A DNA stretch of 64,000 nt from Candidatus Saccharimonadota bacterium (GTDB taxonomy: Bacteria > Patescibacteriota > Saccharimonadia > Saccharimonadales > Saccharimonadaceae). The stretch is taken from positions 1 through 64,000 of the forward strand of contig JAFWGN010000008.1 in the NCBI GenBank assembly GCA_017515285.1. Direction: 5' to 3'. Numbering within the stretch: the stretch's first letter is position 1; each line of letters starts with the position of its first letter. Under the pieces are notes generated by a model, which saw nothing but the letters and a program-made list of their open reading frames with translations, had not been told where the DNA came from and ran no database searches. The position numbers and the translations under genes are program-made. Below, in pieces: positions 15,728 to 24,413 of the stretch.

Positions 15728-16105
15728 ATGAAAATAAACAATTCTGAAGGGGGAGAAGAAAAAACCCGCGAGTTTATCGCTTCGTTGGTCGTCCGCGCGA
15801 AGGTGCCGGAAGGGGAAAGAGCGGCAGAAGAGGAGAGGCTCGAAAAAATGATTCTTGACCGGATTTTTGAGGAGGCGCTCGCGACGCTTCCGCAAGAGGA
15901 ACTTGACGAGATGCAAAAATCACTCGACGAGACGGGGGATTTTTCGGAAGATAAGATTTACGCGGCGATGTTTAAAATGGGGGTGAAGCCGGAGAGTATT
16001 GTTTCGAAGGTTTTGCGTGAAATTGAGCGAGAATATCTTGGCGCGGAAAACGTCGAGTCGGAAGAAACTTTAATCGAGGCAGAGGAGGAAAAAGATGCTC
16101 GGTAG
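15728..16105 (+). CDS. Hypothetical acidic helical protein (DUF5663-like segment)
   Basis: A 125-aa acidic alpha-helical protein. Residues about 28-60 (ERLEKMILDRIFEEALATLPQ..) resemble the first half of the DUF5663 pattern seen at 6214. The rest is charged and ends in EAEEEKDAR. A GGGAG site precedes the ATG. Its 3' end overlaps the next ORF by 11 nt, so it is cotranslated with the PTP-rich membrane protein and may be its cytoplasmic partner (inferred). I do not recognise a clear family. Confidence 0.55.
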   Translation: MKINNSEGGEEKTREFIASLVVRAKVPEGERAAEEERLEKMILDRIFEEALATLPQEELDEMQKSLDETGDFSEDKIYAAMFKMGVKPESIVSKVLREIEREYLGAENVESEETLIEAEEEKDAR

Positions 16106-18452
16106 GAGAACTGACGGGGGAGCGGATGTTGCGGATTTTCTCAAGTATGAGAACGATGAGCCGGAGTTTGAGACTTATACTCCGTCGGGGGCGAGGAAAT
16201 CTGGCGAGAGGGTAATAGAACACGCGCGGAGGAGGAACCGGGTTTATGATACGGTGGAGAATAACGAGGGAAGAGCCCGCGAGCGAGTCCACGATAGCGT
16301 TCCGGAAGTGAAGAGCACGCCGAGGAGTGTTAGCGAGGCGGCGGAACGAAGCCCGAAGGCGAAGTCACGAAAGAGGGGGATTGGAAAGACGTTGCTTACG
16401 ATTGCGCTTTCGGCCGGTCTTGCAGTTGGGGGGACGCTTTATATTAGCGACCAGATTAATGCTCGGAAAGAGAATAAGGAGCCGGAAGGGCCGGAGACGA
16501 AGATTGAGGAACAGGGCCTTGCGCCGAGCTTGGAAAATAATATTGCGGTTGAGGACGAGACAATTCTGTATGGTGAGAATGGGGCAGATTCGTTTGTCGA
16601 GCCGACGCCAACGCCTACACCAACGCCGACGCCGGATGCTCCGACTGCGACACCGACGGTTGCTCCGACGCCGACGCCAACGCCTACGTCTATGCCAACG
16701 GCTACTGCAGCGCCGTTTTATAACCACAATGTCAATGCTGGGGCTAGTGCGGCGGCGTTCTATAATGGTGCGAATACTTATACTGGCGCCGCCAATGCGG
16801 AGGCTACTACACCGGCGGCTTTGCCGACGGTGGGGGAGACAACCGAGCAAAATCAAGAGCTGCTTGAACAATCGGCAATGCTTAGGGGTTGGAAAGTGCC
16901 AGAGGAAGTTTTGAATGATGCTATGAATGGAAAGGCAGAGGGGGCAGAGGAGGAGGGCGCGGGATTGCAATACGGAGAAACGATGGAGAATGTAGAAGAA
17001 CGACACGGAGAATTTGTGGAACTTGGAAAGATGAAGATAGGTAACCTCAAGGGCGAAGTGACGATGTTTGAATACCACGGTGGGTATATTCCGGAGGATG
17101 AGACGTATTACGAGGAGTCCGAAAAGAAAAAATCACCGACGGCTTACTCGACTCCGCTTGAGGGAGATTTGTATGCACGAAAGATTGAGGATTGGACGAA
17201 GAAGTTAGCGAGGTCACCGAAAGCGTTTGCGGCGTTTATTATGGAGCATGATTACGAGTCGGTGCTTGGAATTGACGAATTTATGTCTATGGAAGAAGCT
17301 GAGGCTTGGGCTAACGAAATAGCGGGGATGCCGGCGGACGAATACGATACGATAATTAACAAGGGGCTTTCGACATGGTATTCGAGAGTGAAGGAAGCGA
17401 AGTTCAATAACGAATGTGGACTTGCGCTTGATATGCACGATGATACTGAGTCGCCGACAGGGGGAGCGCAAGATGAGATTAGGCTATTTGGCCTTTATCG
17501 CGGTAACGACGGACAAAAACAGGTGACGTTTGTCGGAAAACTAAATGACGGAACGACGGGGTATATGACGAAGAACGACCAGGCGTATAAAAACGTGGTC
17601 GAGTCGGCGAGAAACGAAAATTTGGCAAAGGGAAAGTTTAGTAAGGTGGCTTGGCTTAATATAGAGCGGGGGAACTGGGAGTATAAGCTCGGTGATAAAA
17701 AAGCCAATACGCCTAAGATGACGGCTAATCCGACGCCTGTAACGACAGAAGCTCCGACCGTGGCTCCGACAGTTGCTCCGACACCGACGCCAGAGGTGAC
17801 TCCGGCTCCGACGAGTGCGCCAACACCAGGAGCGACGGAAGCTCCGACGCCAGAAGCTACCGCAACCCCGACAGTTGCTCCGACGCCGGAAGTAACTCCG
17901 ACACCGTCCGCAACGCCAGAAGCAACGGTGGTCCCAACTCCAACCGCAACGCCGGAAGTAACTCCGACACCGTCCGCAACGCCAGAAGCAACGGTGGTCC
18001 CAACTCCAACCGCAACGCCGGAAGTAACTCCAACTCCAACGCCCAATATAACGCCTGTAGCGACGAATATACCGGAGTCGACGCCGATTCCGGTGGCGAC
18101 GAAGAATCCAGAGAATGAAGTGCGGGGGGTCAATACCGGAAGAGACAATACGGTAATTGAGGCGACGGCTAGCGTTGAGGCCGAACAAGGTGGTCCGACA
18201 ACGGAAGAAAGTCTTAATAAGAGGCCTTCGGAGGTAAACGTGGTGGTTGATAATACCGGTAGTGGAGGAGAAAACGCTACGAGTGCAGTAAATCAGCAAG
18301 GCGAAGGGATATTGAATATGACCGGAACTTCGGAAGAGGTGGCTACACAATATGCAGCGGATGCGGCGGCAGAACAACTTAACGAGAGTACAACGGCGGG
18401 GAATGAATTTACAGCCGAGGAGCTTGCTCAAATGCGAGCGGATGGATTCTAA
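16095..18452 (+). CDS. Large PTP-rich single-pass surface protein
   Basis: A 785-aa protein. Residues 1-95 are charged and basic, presumably cytoplasmic; about 97-115 (TLLTIALSAGLAVGGTLYI) is the only transmembrane helix. A PTPTPTP linker (about 175-205), an Ala/Asn-rich stretch and a central folded domain (about 260-535, no family recognised) follow, then a second long PTP/ATPE linker (about 540-680) and an acidic tail. Type-II topology puts the Pro/Thr stalks outside, where they could span the wall. AGGAGG lies 6 nt before the ATG. It is followed by the LPNTG protein 12 nt downstream, so the two probably form one envelope operon. Confidence 0.7.
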   Translation: MLGRRTDGGADVADFLKYENDEPEFETYTPSGARKSGERVIEHARRRNRVYDTVENNEGRARERVHDSVPEVKSTPRSVSEAAERSPKAKSRKRGIGKTLLTIALSAGLAVGGTLYISDQINARKENKEPEGPETKIEEQGLAPSLENNIAVEDETILYGENGADSFVEPTPTPTPTPTPDAPTATPTVAPTPTPTPTSMPTATAAPFYNHNVNAGASAAAFYNGANTYTGAANAEATTPAALPTVGETTEQNQELLEQSAMLRGWKVPEEVLNDAMNGKAEGAEEEGAGLQYGETMENVEERHGEFVELGKMKIGNLKGEVTMFEYHGGYIPEDETYYEESEKKKSPTAYSTPLEGDLYARKIEDWTKKLARSPKAFAAFIMEHDYESVLGIDEFMSMEEAEAWANEIAGMPADEYDTIINKGLSTWYSRVKEAKFNNECGLALDMHDDTESPTGGAQDEIRLFGLYRGNDGQKQVTFVGKLNDGTTGYMTKNDQAYKNVVESARNENLAKGKFSKVAWLNIERGNWEYKLGDKKANTPKMTANPTPVTTEAPTVAPTVAPTPTPEVTPAPTSAPTPGATEAPTPEATATPTVAPTPEVTPTPSATPEATVVPTPTATPEVTPTPSATPEATVVPTPTATPEVTPTPTPNITPVATNIPESTPIPVATKNPENEVRGVNTGRDNTVIEATASVEAEQGGPTTEESLNKRPSEVNVVVDNTGSGGENATSAVNQQGEGILNMTGTSEEVATQYAADAAAEQLNESTTAGNEFTAEELAQMRADGF
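17883..18030 (+). repeat. 66-bp tandem repeat in the second PTP linker
   Basis: Two identical 66-bp units (17883-17948, 17949-18014) and the start of a third encode 22-residue blocks of TPEVTPTPSATPEATVVPTP type. Exact identity implies a recent duplication, so stalk length is likely to vary between strains. Confidence 0.9.
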
Positions 18453-18464
18453 AAGGAGATATAA

Positions 18465-19817
18465 ATGAAGGACAATAAGAATAAAAAGAACAAAAAAAGG
18501 ATTTTCGTTAGCGCGGTTGCGTTGGCGATACTTGGGGGAGCACTAGTGAATGTTGTAAAATTTACAACAGTTAGTGCGTGGGGGCCGGAGAGGCAAACTT
18601 ATACGAACGCCAGTCCGGCGTCGCAAGCGGTCTTTAACTCGATTACGGACAATGCGGGGGTGGGGGACGAGCGCGACTTTGTTCGGATTGTCGAGATTAG
18701 CAAGGACGGAACGAAGAATGTTTATTCGAACGACGTAACGATTCGAGGGGGGTATGACTATGACGTTTGGATTTATTTCCATAATAACGCGAGTTCGACC
18801 TATAATACGGTGGAACAGAATTATGCTGGGGTGGCGAGAAACGTGAGGGTGTCCGCGGCGTTTCCGAGCAGCCTGAAGGCGGGGGAGAAGGGGCAAGTTG
18901 ACGCTTATATTACTTCGAACCGGACGCTAGTGGATAAGGTTTGGGACGAGGCGTATATCACCGCGGCGGAGAACGTTAATCTTGCTTACGTTGCGGGGAG
19001 TGCGAAAATCTTGAACCAGGGGGCGGCGAACGGGACTGTGCTTTCGACAGACCTCTTTACGGAGGCGGGGACGTTGATTGGGTATAATACGCTGAACGGG
19101 ATTGTTTATGGGTGCGACGAATATGCGGGGCAAGTGGTTTATACGATTCGCGCGACGACGGTGGTTGAACCGAGCTCGACGTTTGAGATTGATAAAAAAG
19201 TTTCGACGGACGGAGGGGCGAATTGGAATGACGATACGGCGCTCAAGCCCGAGACGGAAGCGGAGTTTAGAATTACCTATAAGAATACGGGGACTTTGTT
19301 GCAGGCCGTTACGGCGTTTGATACGTTGGAAAATGGCGTGGGGATGGAATATGTTGCGGGAAGTACGAGGATTGTTGCGAACGGAACGGAGATGATTGTT
19401 CGAGACGAGAACGGCGGAAAATTATTTAACGGTGGCGTCGAGGTTGGTGAGATTAAGCCGGGAGAGACGGCGGAAATCTATTATAAGGTCAAGATTAAGT
19501 CGGCAGAGAGTTTTACGAGTTGTGCAAAAACTGTGCTTTATAACCTTGCAGGGGTGAGCGCGAAGGCGACGGGGGAGGGCGTTGGAGCGAATACGGGGGT
19601 AGCGACACTACACGATAAAGTCCGAATCGAAGTTGATAATACGGGGAACGGTTGCGGAGGGGGAGTGATTCCGACGATTTTGCCGAACACCGGGCCGGCG
19701 GAGTGGATTTTGGCCGGGGTGATGGGGACGGGGCTTGTTATGGGAATCATATATTATATTAGTAGTAAGAGAACGCTAAAAAGACTACAGGAACAGACGA
19801 AGGGTAACGAGCCCTAG
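18465..19817 (+). CDS. Sortase-type LPNTG surface protein
   Basis: A 450-aa secreted protein. Its signal peptide has basic n-region MKDNKNKKNKKR, a hydrophobic core to about residue 30 and a likely cut after VSA. The extracellular part looks like two Ig/DUF11-like beta domains (the second has DTLENGVGMEYVAGSTRI and IKPGETAEIYYKVKI). The C-terminus is a classic cell-wall sorting signal: LPNTG, a hydrophobic helix, then KRTLKRLQEQ. A sortase would join it to the wall; none is in the window. A GGAGAT site precedes the ATG. The 19-bp palindrome at 18551-18569 falls within the end of its signal peptide. Confidence 0.8.
   Translation: MKDNKNKKNKKRIFVSAVALAILGGALVNVVKFTTVSAWGPERQTYTNASPASQAVFNSITDNAGVGDERDFVRIVEISKDGTKNVYSNDVTIRGGYDYDVWIYFHNNASSTYNTVEQNYAGVARNVRVSAAFPSSLKAGEKGQVDAYITSNRTLVDKVWDEAYITAAENVNLAYVAGSAKILNQGAANGTVLSTDLFTEAGTLIGYNTLNGIVYGCDEYAGQVVYTIRATTVVEPSSTFEIDKKVSTDGGANWNDDTALKPETEAEFRITYKNTGTLLQAVTAFDTLENGVGMEYVAGSTRIVANGTEMIVRDENGGKLFNGGVEVGEIKPGETAEIYYKVKIKSAESFTSCAKTVLYNLAGVSAKATGEGVGANTGVATLHDKVRIEVDNTGNGCGGGVIPTILPNTGPAEWILAGVMGTGLVMGIIYYISSKRTLKRLQEQTKGNEP
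18551..18569. promoter_or_regulatory. 19-bp palindrome TGTTGTAAAATTTACAACA, copy 1
   Basis: A perfect inverted repeat inside the LPNTG gene, encoding NVVKFTT. An identical 19-mer occurs in ftsI and a 1-base variant in murG, in the same reading frame each time. It is A/T-rich in otherwise G-rich coding sequence. It looks like a protein-binding site, identity unknown. Confidence 0.6.
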
Positions 19818-19881
19818 TAGGCTCTTGCGCCTTTCGCTGGAGTGTGGTATAATTGGTGGGATTTAATAAATAAAGGAAATC

Positions 19882-20190
19882 ATGAAACAAGCAGTCATTT
19901 TAGTAGGTGGCAAGCAATACGTTGCTACTGAAGGTGAGACCCTACGGGTGGACCTCCTCCCGGAAGGAACGAAAGAGCTCGAGATTGACGCTTTGCTTCT
20001 CATTGACGGCGAAAAAACGACCGTCGGGACGCCGACCGTGAAGGGCGTCAAGGTGAAAGCGAAGGTGAGCGAGCCGGAGGTTAAGGGAGATAAGGTCCGC
20101 GTCATTCGCTACCACTCCAAGAAACGCGTCCATAAGGAAAACGGACACCGCCAACGCTACTCCGAAATCAAAATCGAAAGCATTAAGTAA
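19882..20190 (+). CDS. rplU: 50S ribosomal protein L21
   Basis: A 102-aa protein with the L21 pattern: AVILVGGKQYVATEGETLRVD at the N-terminus and the RNA-binding C-terminal segment VIRYHSKKRVHKENGHRQRYSEIKI. A TATAAT box near 19850 and an AAAGGAA site precede the ATG. In most bacteria rpmA (L27) follows; here a terminator and convergent parB follow instead, so L21 and L27 are unlinked. Confidence 0.92.
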   Translation: MKQAVILVGGKQYVATEGETLRVDLLPEGTKELEIDALLLIDGEKTTVGTPTVKGVKVKAKVSEPEVKGDKVRVIRYHSKKRVHKENGHRQRYSEIKIESIK

Positions 20191-20194
20191 AACG

Positions 20195-20223
20195 AAAGCT
20201 CTAGGAAAACCTAGAGCTTTTTT
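20195..20223. terminator. Bidirectional terminator between rplU and parB
   Basis: A perfect 11-bp stem AAAGCTCTAGG/CCTAGAGCTTT with an AAAA loop and a T-run. The right arm overlaps the parB stop region, so both convergent transcripts can end here. Confidence 0.9.
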
Positions 20224-21050
20224 AGTAGGCCTTCAAGCTCCTTGTTGTTTTTGAAGGTGATGGTGATGGATTTGCTGGTGATTTTGACCTTTTTGGCGGA
20301 CCACTTTTTGGCGAAGGATTGTTCGCGGTCGTAGTTTAAGCTAGCTTTGACGGCGGCGGCGGAGGACTTGGGCTTCTTGGCCTTTAAGTAGGCTTCAACT
20401 TCGCGGGCGGTCCAGGATTCGGCGAGGATTTTTTTGAGGACCTCGGCGACTTTTTCCTCGGGGAGGGGGATGAGTGGGCGCATGACGGCTTCGCTTAAAT
20501 TGTTCTCGACCATGGCCTTCTTGGCGAAGTCGGGGAGGTTGAGGAGGCGAAGGGTGTTTTCGACGCTGGACTCGGACTTTCCGATTCGCTCGCCGATTTC
20601 TTTGGAGTTCAAATTAAATTCGCTTTGCAACTTTGCGTAGGCAGTTGCGAGCTCGAGGGCGTTCAAATCTTCACGCTGGGCGTTTTCGATGATGGAGAGT
20701 TCGAGGCGATTTTGGGCGTCCAACGTTCGGACGATGGCGGGGATTTTTTCTAGTCCGGCGAGGGTGGCGGCGCGGAAGCGACGTTCGCCGGCGACGATTT
20801 GGTAGTTTTTCCCGGTTCGGACGACGACGATGGGTTGGAGAACGCCGTTTGCGCGGATTGAGTCGGCGAGGGCGTTTAAGGATTCTTCGTCGAAGCTCTT
20901 TCGGGGTTGGTCGGGGTCGGGGACGATTTTTTCGAGCGGAAGTTCTTCCAGGCTTGAGAGTTTTTTGTCTTCGATTGCGGTTGGGTCGAACTCGGCGTCG
21001 ATTAAATCGGTCGGGATTAGACTTTCAAAACCTTTACCTAAACCTTTCAT
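20211..21050 (-). CDS. parB: Chromosome partitioning protein ParB
   Basis: A 279-aa protein with the CTP-binding N-domain (LPLEKIVPDPDQPRKSF, then GERRFRAATLAG box II), the central HTH (LNSKEIGERIGKSESSVENTLRLL) and a C-terminal dimer domain ending in NNKELEGLLKKL. It spreads from parS sites and works with ParA to segregate origins. It starts 4 nt after parA, so the two are cotranscribed. No classic parS (TGTTTCACGTGAAACA) is visible in the window. Confidence 0.93.
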   Translation of the reverse strand: MKGLGKGFESLIPTDLIDAEFDPTAIEDKKLSSLEELPLEKIVPDPDQPRKSFDEESLNALADSIRANGVLQPIVVVRTGKNYQIVAGERRFRAATLAGLEKIPAIVRTLDAQNRLELSIIENAQREDLNALELATAYAKLQSEFNLNSKEIGERIGKSESSVENTLRLLNLPDFAKKAMVENNLSEAVMRPLIPLPEEKVAEVLKKILAESWTAREVEAYLKAKKPKSSAAAVKASLNYDREQSFAKKWSAKKVKITSKSITITFKNNKELEGLLKKL

Positions 21051-21054
21051 GGAA

Positions 21055-21828
21055 TTATTTTTCTCCTCTTGTTCTTAATTCGACTTCGCGGGCGAGTTCC
21101 TTGTACGCGCGGGCGCCTTTGCTGAATTTGTCGTAGTCGCCGACGGGGGCGCCGTGGCTCGGGGCTTCGGCGATGCGGACGTTGCGGGGGATTGTCGTCT
21201 CGAAAGTCTTGTCCTTAAAATATTTTTTAATTTCGGCGAGGACCTGTGCGGAGAGGGAAGTGCGTTTGTCGTACATGGTGGCGAGGACGCCGAGGAGTTG
21301 GAGCCCGGGGTTCATCGCTTTTTTGACGAGTTTCATGCTGGTTAAGAGTTGGGCGACGCCTTCGAGGGCGTAGAACTCGGTTTGGACGGGGAGAAGAAGG
21401 TAATTTGAAGCAATCATTCCGTTGACGGTTAAGAGCGAAAGGGAAGGAGGGGAGTCGATGATGATGTAATCGTAGTCGCTGGCGACGCGGGAGAGAGCGG
21501 ATTTTAGGATTGAGAACTTTCCCTTGAGGTTTACGAGTTCGACTTCGGCGTTGGCGAGGTCGGGGGTTGTTGGGGCAAGGTCGAGGTTTTTGTATTTGGT
21601 CGGAATGATGGCGCCTTCGAGGGCGACGCGGCCGGACAGGACGTCAACCATGGTGGCCTCAAGGTCGGATTTTTCGACGCCGAGGCCGGAAGTTGCGTTG
21701 CCTTGCGGGTCGAAATCGACGATTAAAGTTCGGTATTTGTCTTTTGCGAGATAATAGCCAAGATTGACCGACGTCGTTGTTTTCCCGACACCTCCCTTTT
21801 GATTCGTAACACAAATCACGATAGCCAT
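21055..21828 (-). CDS. parA: Chromosome partitioning ATPase ParA (Soj)
   Basis: A 257-aa deviant-Walker ATPase: KGGVGKTTTSVNLG at the N-terminus, DFDPQGNATSGLG, IIIDSPPSLSLLT (Walker B-like) and a C-terminal DNA-binding region. It dimerises with ATP on the nucleoid and carries ParB-bound DNA. A TATAAT box ends 7 nt before the ATG, so the parAB mRNA is probably leaderless. Length is typical for chromosomal Soj. Confidence 0.95.
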   Translation of the reverse strand: MAIVICVTNQKGGVGKTTTSVNLGYYLAKDKYRTLIVDFDPQGNATSGLGVEKSDLEATMVDVLSGRVALEGAIIPTKYKNLDLAPTTPDLANAEVELVNLKGKFSILKSALSRVASDYDYIIIDSPPSLSLLTVNGMIASNYLLLPVQTEFYALEGVAQLLTSMKLVKKAMNPGLQLLGVLATMYDKRTSLSAQVLAEIKKYFKDKTFETTIPRNVRIAEAPSHGAPVGDYDKFSKGARAYKELAREVELRTRGEK

Positions 21829-21875
21829 ATACGTTATTATAACACATTATTGGATAAATTCATTAAAATTATTAA

Positions 21876-21927
21876 GTTTTGGGACTAAGAGTCTCACGCA
21901 AGCAGCGTAAAAAATCATCAGCCTATT
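21876..21927 (+). repeat. Palindromic element family C, left-half remnant C3
   Basis: AGTTTTGGGACTAAGAGTCTCACGCAAGCAGCGTAAAAAATCATCAGCCTATT matches the left half of C1 and C2 (34.7-35.1 kb); the right half is missing. It lies between parA and relA, so it looks like a decayed or deleted copy. Confidence 0.75.
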
Positions 21928-21940
21928 AAGTAAGACCTAT

Positions 21941-23398
21941 TCAAGAGCCTCTAGACAATAATTGTTTTAACTTTTGGCGGGCGTGGGAGGTGAAGATTTT
22001 GTCGAGCCAGGATTCGCGGGGGACTTGGTTTTTTGAAGTCAAAATTTCGACGACGTCGCCTTGCTCGAGCTTGCGGTTTAGGTTGCTCATCTTGCCGTTG
22101 ATTTTGACGCCGGAGACGTGACCGCCGATTTCGGAGTGAAGGCGGAAGGCGAAGTCTAAGGGTAAGGAACCGTTCGGGAGGTCGATGATGTCGCCCTTGG
22201 GGGTGTAAACAAAAATCTTGTCGGCGAAGAGGTTGAGGCGGAGTTTTTTCAAATCGACCTTTTTGCCTTCTTTCAGTTTCGCGGCGGCGTCTTGGAGTTC
22301 GGTAATCCAGAGGAGGTTGGTGGGGAGGTGTTCGATTTTGCCTTGTTTGTAGTTTTCGGTGAGTTTTTGCTCGTTGTAATAAAAGCTGGCGGCTAACCCA
22401 CGTTCGGCGTATTCGTGCATCTTGTCGGTGCGGATTTGGAACTCGACGATTTTCTTGTTCGGAGTGATGACGGTGGTGTGGAGGGATTGGTAGCCGTTTT
22501 GCTTGGGTTTGGCGATATAGTCTTTGATACGGCCGTTCATGGGGGTATAAAGGGAGTGGAGAAGTCCGAGAGTGAGGTAGCAACTCGTGATGTCGGGGAC
22601 GATGATGCGGAGGGCGGTTAAATCGTAAATCTCGCCCATGTTTTGGTTGTGTTTCGCGAGCTTTTTGTGAAGGGAATAAACGGATTTGATGCGGCCGGAG
22701 ATTTTGAAGTCGAGTTTTTCTTTCTTTAGTAAATCGGAGACTTCGTCTTCGATTTGTTTGAGGGCCTTGGCGGCTTGTTTGTTGTTTTCTTCGATGAGGT
22801 TTTTTAAGTATTCGAAACGCTTTGGGTTGACGTAGGAGAAGGCGATATCGGCGAGTTCGACGCGGAGGCGACCCATATTCAAGCGGTCGGCGAGAGGAGC
22901 GAAGATTTCTAGGGTTTCGAGGGCGATTTTTCGTTGCTTGTCGGGCGGGAGAGCGGAGAGAGTGCGGGCGTTATGAAGGCGGTCGGCGAGTTTGATGATT
23001 AAAACGCGGATGTCGTTGCCGGTGGCAATCATTAAGCGGAGAAAATTGTCCTTGGTTTCGGGGAGGTAAGTGTCGAGGCCGCCCATGTTCTTGCGGATTT
23101 TGCCGAGTTTGGTAACGCCGTCAACGAGGAAGGCGACGGATTCGCCAAATTCGTTTTTGATTTGTTCGAGGGTAATGTCGGTGTCTTCGACGGTATCGTG
23201 GAGAATGCCGGCGATAATAGTATCTTCGTCCATTTGCCAATCTTCGAGGATTTTTTTCACGGCGAGAGGGTGGTTAATGTAGGGTTCGCCGGTTTTTCGG
23301 AGTTGGCCTTCGTGCGCCTTGGTGGCGATTTCGACGGCTTTTAAGATTCGGGGCGAGTCCTCGGTTCTTTCTTCTTTCGGTTTTTTATTCTTGGACAT
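21941..23398 (-). CDS. (p)ppGpp synthetase/hydrolase RelA/SpoT, short form
   Basis: A 485-aa stringent-response enzyme. The N-terminal HD hydrolase domain has KAHEGQLRKTGEPYINHP and ILHDTVEDTDIT; the synthetase domain has IAKPKQNGYQSLHTTV; a TGS domain follows (VYTPKGDIIDLPNGSLPLDFAF...). It stops soon after TGS and lacks the helical, zinc-finger and ACT regulatory domains of the roughly 700-aa enzymes. Hydrolase and synthetase motifs look intact. The -10 box ends 6 nt before the ATG and nearly coincides with the divergent rnhA -10 box. Confidence 0.93.
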   Translation of the reverse strand: MSKNKKPKEERTEDSPRILKAVEIATKAHEGQLRKTGEPYINHPLAVKKILEDWQMDEDTIIAGILHDTVEDTDITLEQIKNEFGESVAFLVDGVTKLGKIRKNMGGLDTYLPETKDNFLRLMIATGNDIRVLIIKLADRLHNARTLSALPPDKQRKIALETLEIFAPLADRLNMGRLRVELADIAFSYVNPKRFEYLKNLIEENNKQAAKALKQIEDEVSDLLKKEKLDFKISGRIKSVYSLHKKLAKHNQNMGEIYDLTALRIIVPDITSCYLTLGLLHSLYTPMNGRIKDYIAKPKQNGYQSLHTTVITPNKKIVEFQIRTDKMHEYAERGLAASFYYNEQKLTENYKQGKIEHLPTNLLWITELQDAAAKLKEGKKVDLKKLRLNLFADKIFVYTPKGDIIDLPNGSLPLDFAFRLHSEIGGHVSGVKINGKMSNLNRKLEQGDVVEILTSKNQVPRESWLDKIFTSHARQKLKQLLSRGS

Positions 23399-23417
23399 TA
23401 TGTTATTATAATAACAT
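23399..23417. promoter_or_regulatory. Back-to-back -10 boxes of relA and rnhA
   Basis: In the 19-bp gap TGTTATTATAATAACATAT a palindromic TTATTATAATAA gives TATAAT on both strands. Each is 5-6 nt from its ATG, so both mRNAs should be leaderless and the two promoters mutually exclusive. Confidence 0.6.
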
Positions 23418-23870
23418 ATGATGAAAATTTTGTGGACAGACGGAAGCGCGGACCCGAACCCGGGGCCAGGCGGTTACGCGGTGCTTGACCAAAACGGAAA
23501 CCCGGTTAGGCTCGGGCGGGCGGACGAGACGACCAATGTAAGAATGGAGGGGACGGCGATTATCGAGGCGATGAAATATGCGGGGGAGGAGGGGTGCGAA
23601 ATACATACGGATTCGCAACTTTGGGTGAATATCTTGACGCAGTGGGCGCAGGGTTGGGAGCAGAGATGTTGGACGAAGAGGAACGGAAAGATTAAAAATC
23701 TCCAGATGGTCCGGGAGGCGTGGCGACTATATAATAAATATCCGGTCAAATTGTGTTTCGTGCGCGGGCACATGGGGACGGAGCTGAACGAACTGGCGGA
23801 CATTTGGGCGAACCGGGCGAGGGAGGGGGAGACAATAAAAGGAGAGAAAGATGAAAAAAGTAATTGTTAA
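23418..23870 (+). CDS. rnhA: Ribonuclease HI
   Basis: A 150-aa RNase H-fold nuclease that cleaves the RNA of RNA-DNA hybrids. Catalytic residues are in order: TDGSADPNPG (Asp), RMEGTAIIEAM (Glu), IHTDSQLWVN (Asp) and NELADIWAN (Asp), with the RGHMGTELNE handle-adjacent loop. It begins with two ATGs (23418, 23421); either fits the -10 spacing. The end overlaps the CYTH gene by 20 nt. Confidence 0.93.
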   Translation: MMKILWTDGSADPNPGPGGYAVLDQNGNPVRLGRADETTNVRMEGTAIIEAMKYAGEEGCEIHTDSQLWVNILTQWAQGWEQRCWTKRNGKIKNLQMVREAWRLYNKYPVKLCFVRGHMGTELNELADIWANRAREGETIKGEKDEKSNC

Positions 23871-24396
23871 GATGAAACTGAAGAGTCGAGAGGAGTTTGA
23901 GAATACGCTCACGTCGCTCGGAATGGATTTTTCGCCGATTTTTTGGCAACATGACCGGGTTTATGTCCCGAGGAATTATCGACGAGGGGCGGGATTTCCG
24001 CGGATGATTATGCGGACGGAGATGAAAGCGGTGGACCGACCGCCGAAATATAGCCTGATTTTAAAGCGGCACATTGAGGATTCGAACATTGAGATTGTTG
24101 ACGAGACCGTGGTAAAAGATTATACCGAGGCGGCGAATATCGTTTTACAACTTGGATTCAAGCAGATTGCGGAAATTTCTCGGAGGCGGCAAGAGATAAG
24201 AATGGGCGAGGGGACGGTGATGTATCTTGATAAAATTGAGGGGACGAATGGGTACTTTGCGAAGATTGAGGCGGAGATTTCCGAAAAGGATTCGGCGAGT
24301 GCGCAGAGAAACGAAATCTTGAAAACGTTTGAGAGCCTTGAGCAGAAAAACGAAGTGCCGGAGACTTACGCTGAAATATTGCACGGGGTGATTTAG
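23851..24396 (+). CDS. CYTH-domain protein
   Basis: A 181-aa protein built like a CyaB/thiamine-triphosphatase tunnel: an N-terminal VIVKMKLKSREEFENTL strand-helix, then MRTEMKAVDRPPKYSLILKRHIED, then RRRQEIRMGEGTVMYLDKIEGTNGYFAKIEAEI, the charged strands that bind polyphosphate. Family members hydrolyse or cyclise NTPs or polyphosphates; the substrate here is unknown. The usual N-terminal ExExK is reduced to VKMKLK, so activity is uncertain. An AAAGGAGAG site lies in the end of rnhA, giving a coupled pair. Confidence 0.7.
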   Translation: MKKVIVKMKLKSREEFENTLTSLGMDFSPIFWQHDRVYVPRNYRRGAGFPRMIMRTEMKAVDRPPKYSLILKRHIEDSNIEIVDETVVKDYTEAANIVLQLGFKQIAEISRRRQEIRMGEGTVMYLDKIEGTNGYFAKIEAEISEKDSASAQRNEILKTFESLEQKNEVPETYAEILHGVI

Positions 24397-24413
24397 GGTG
24401 ATATAATTGGGAG

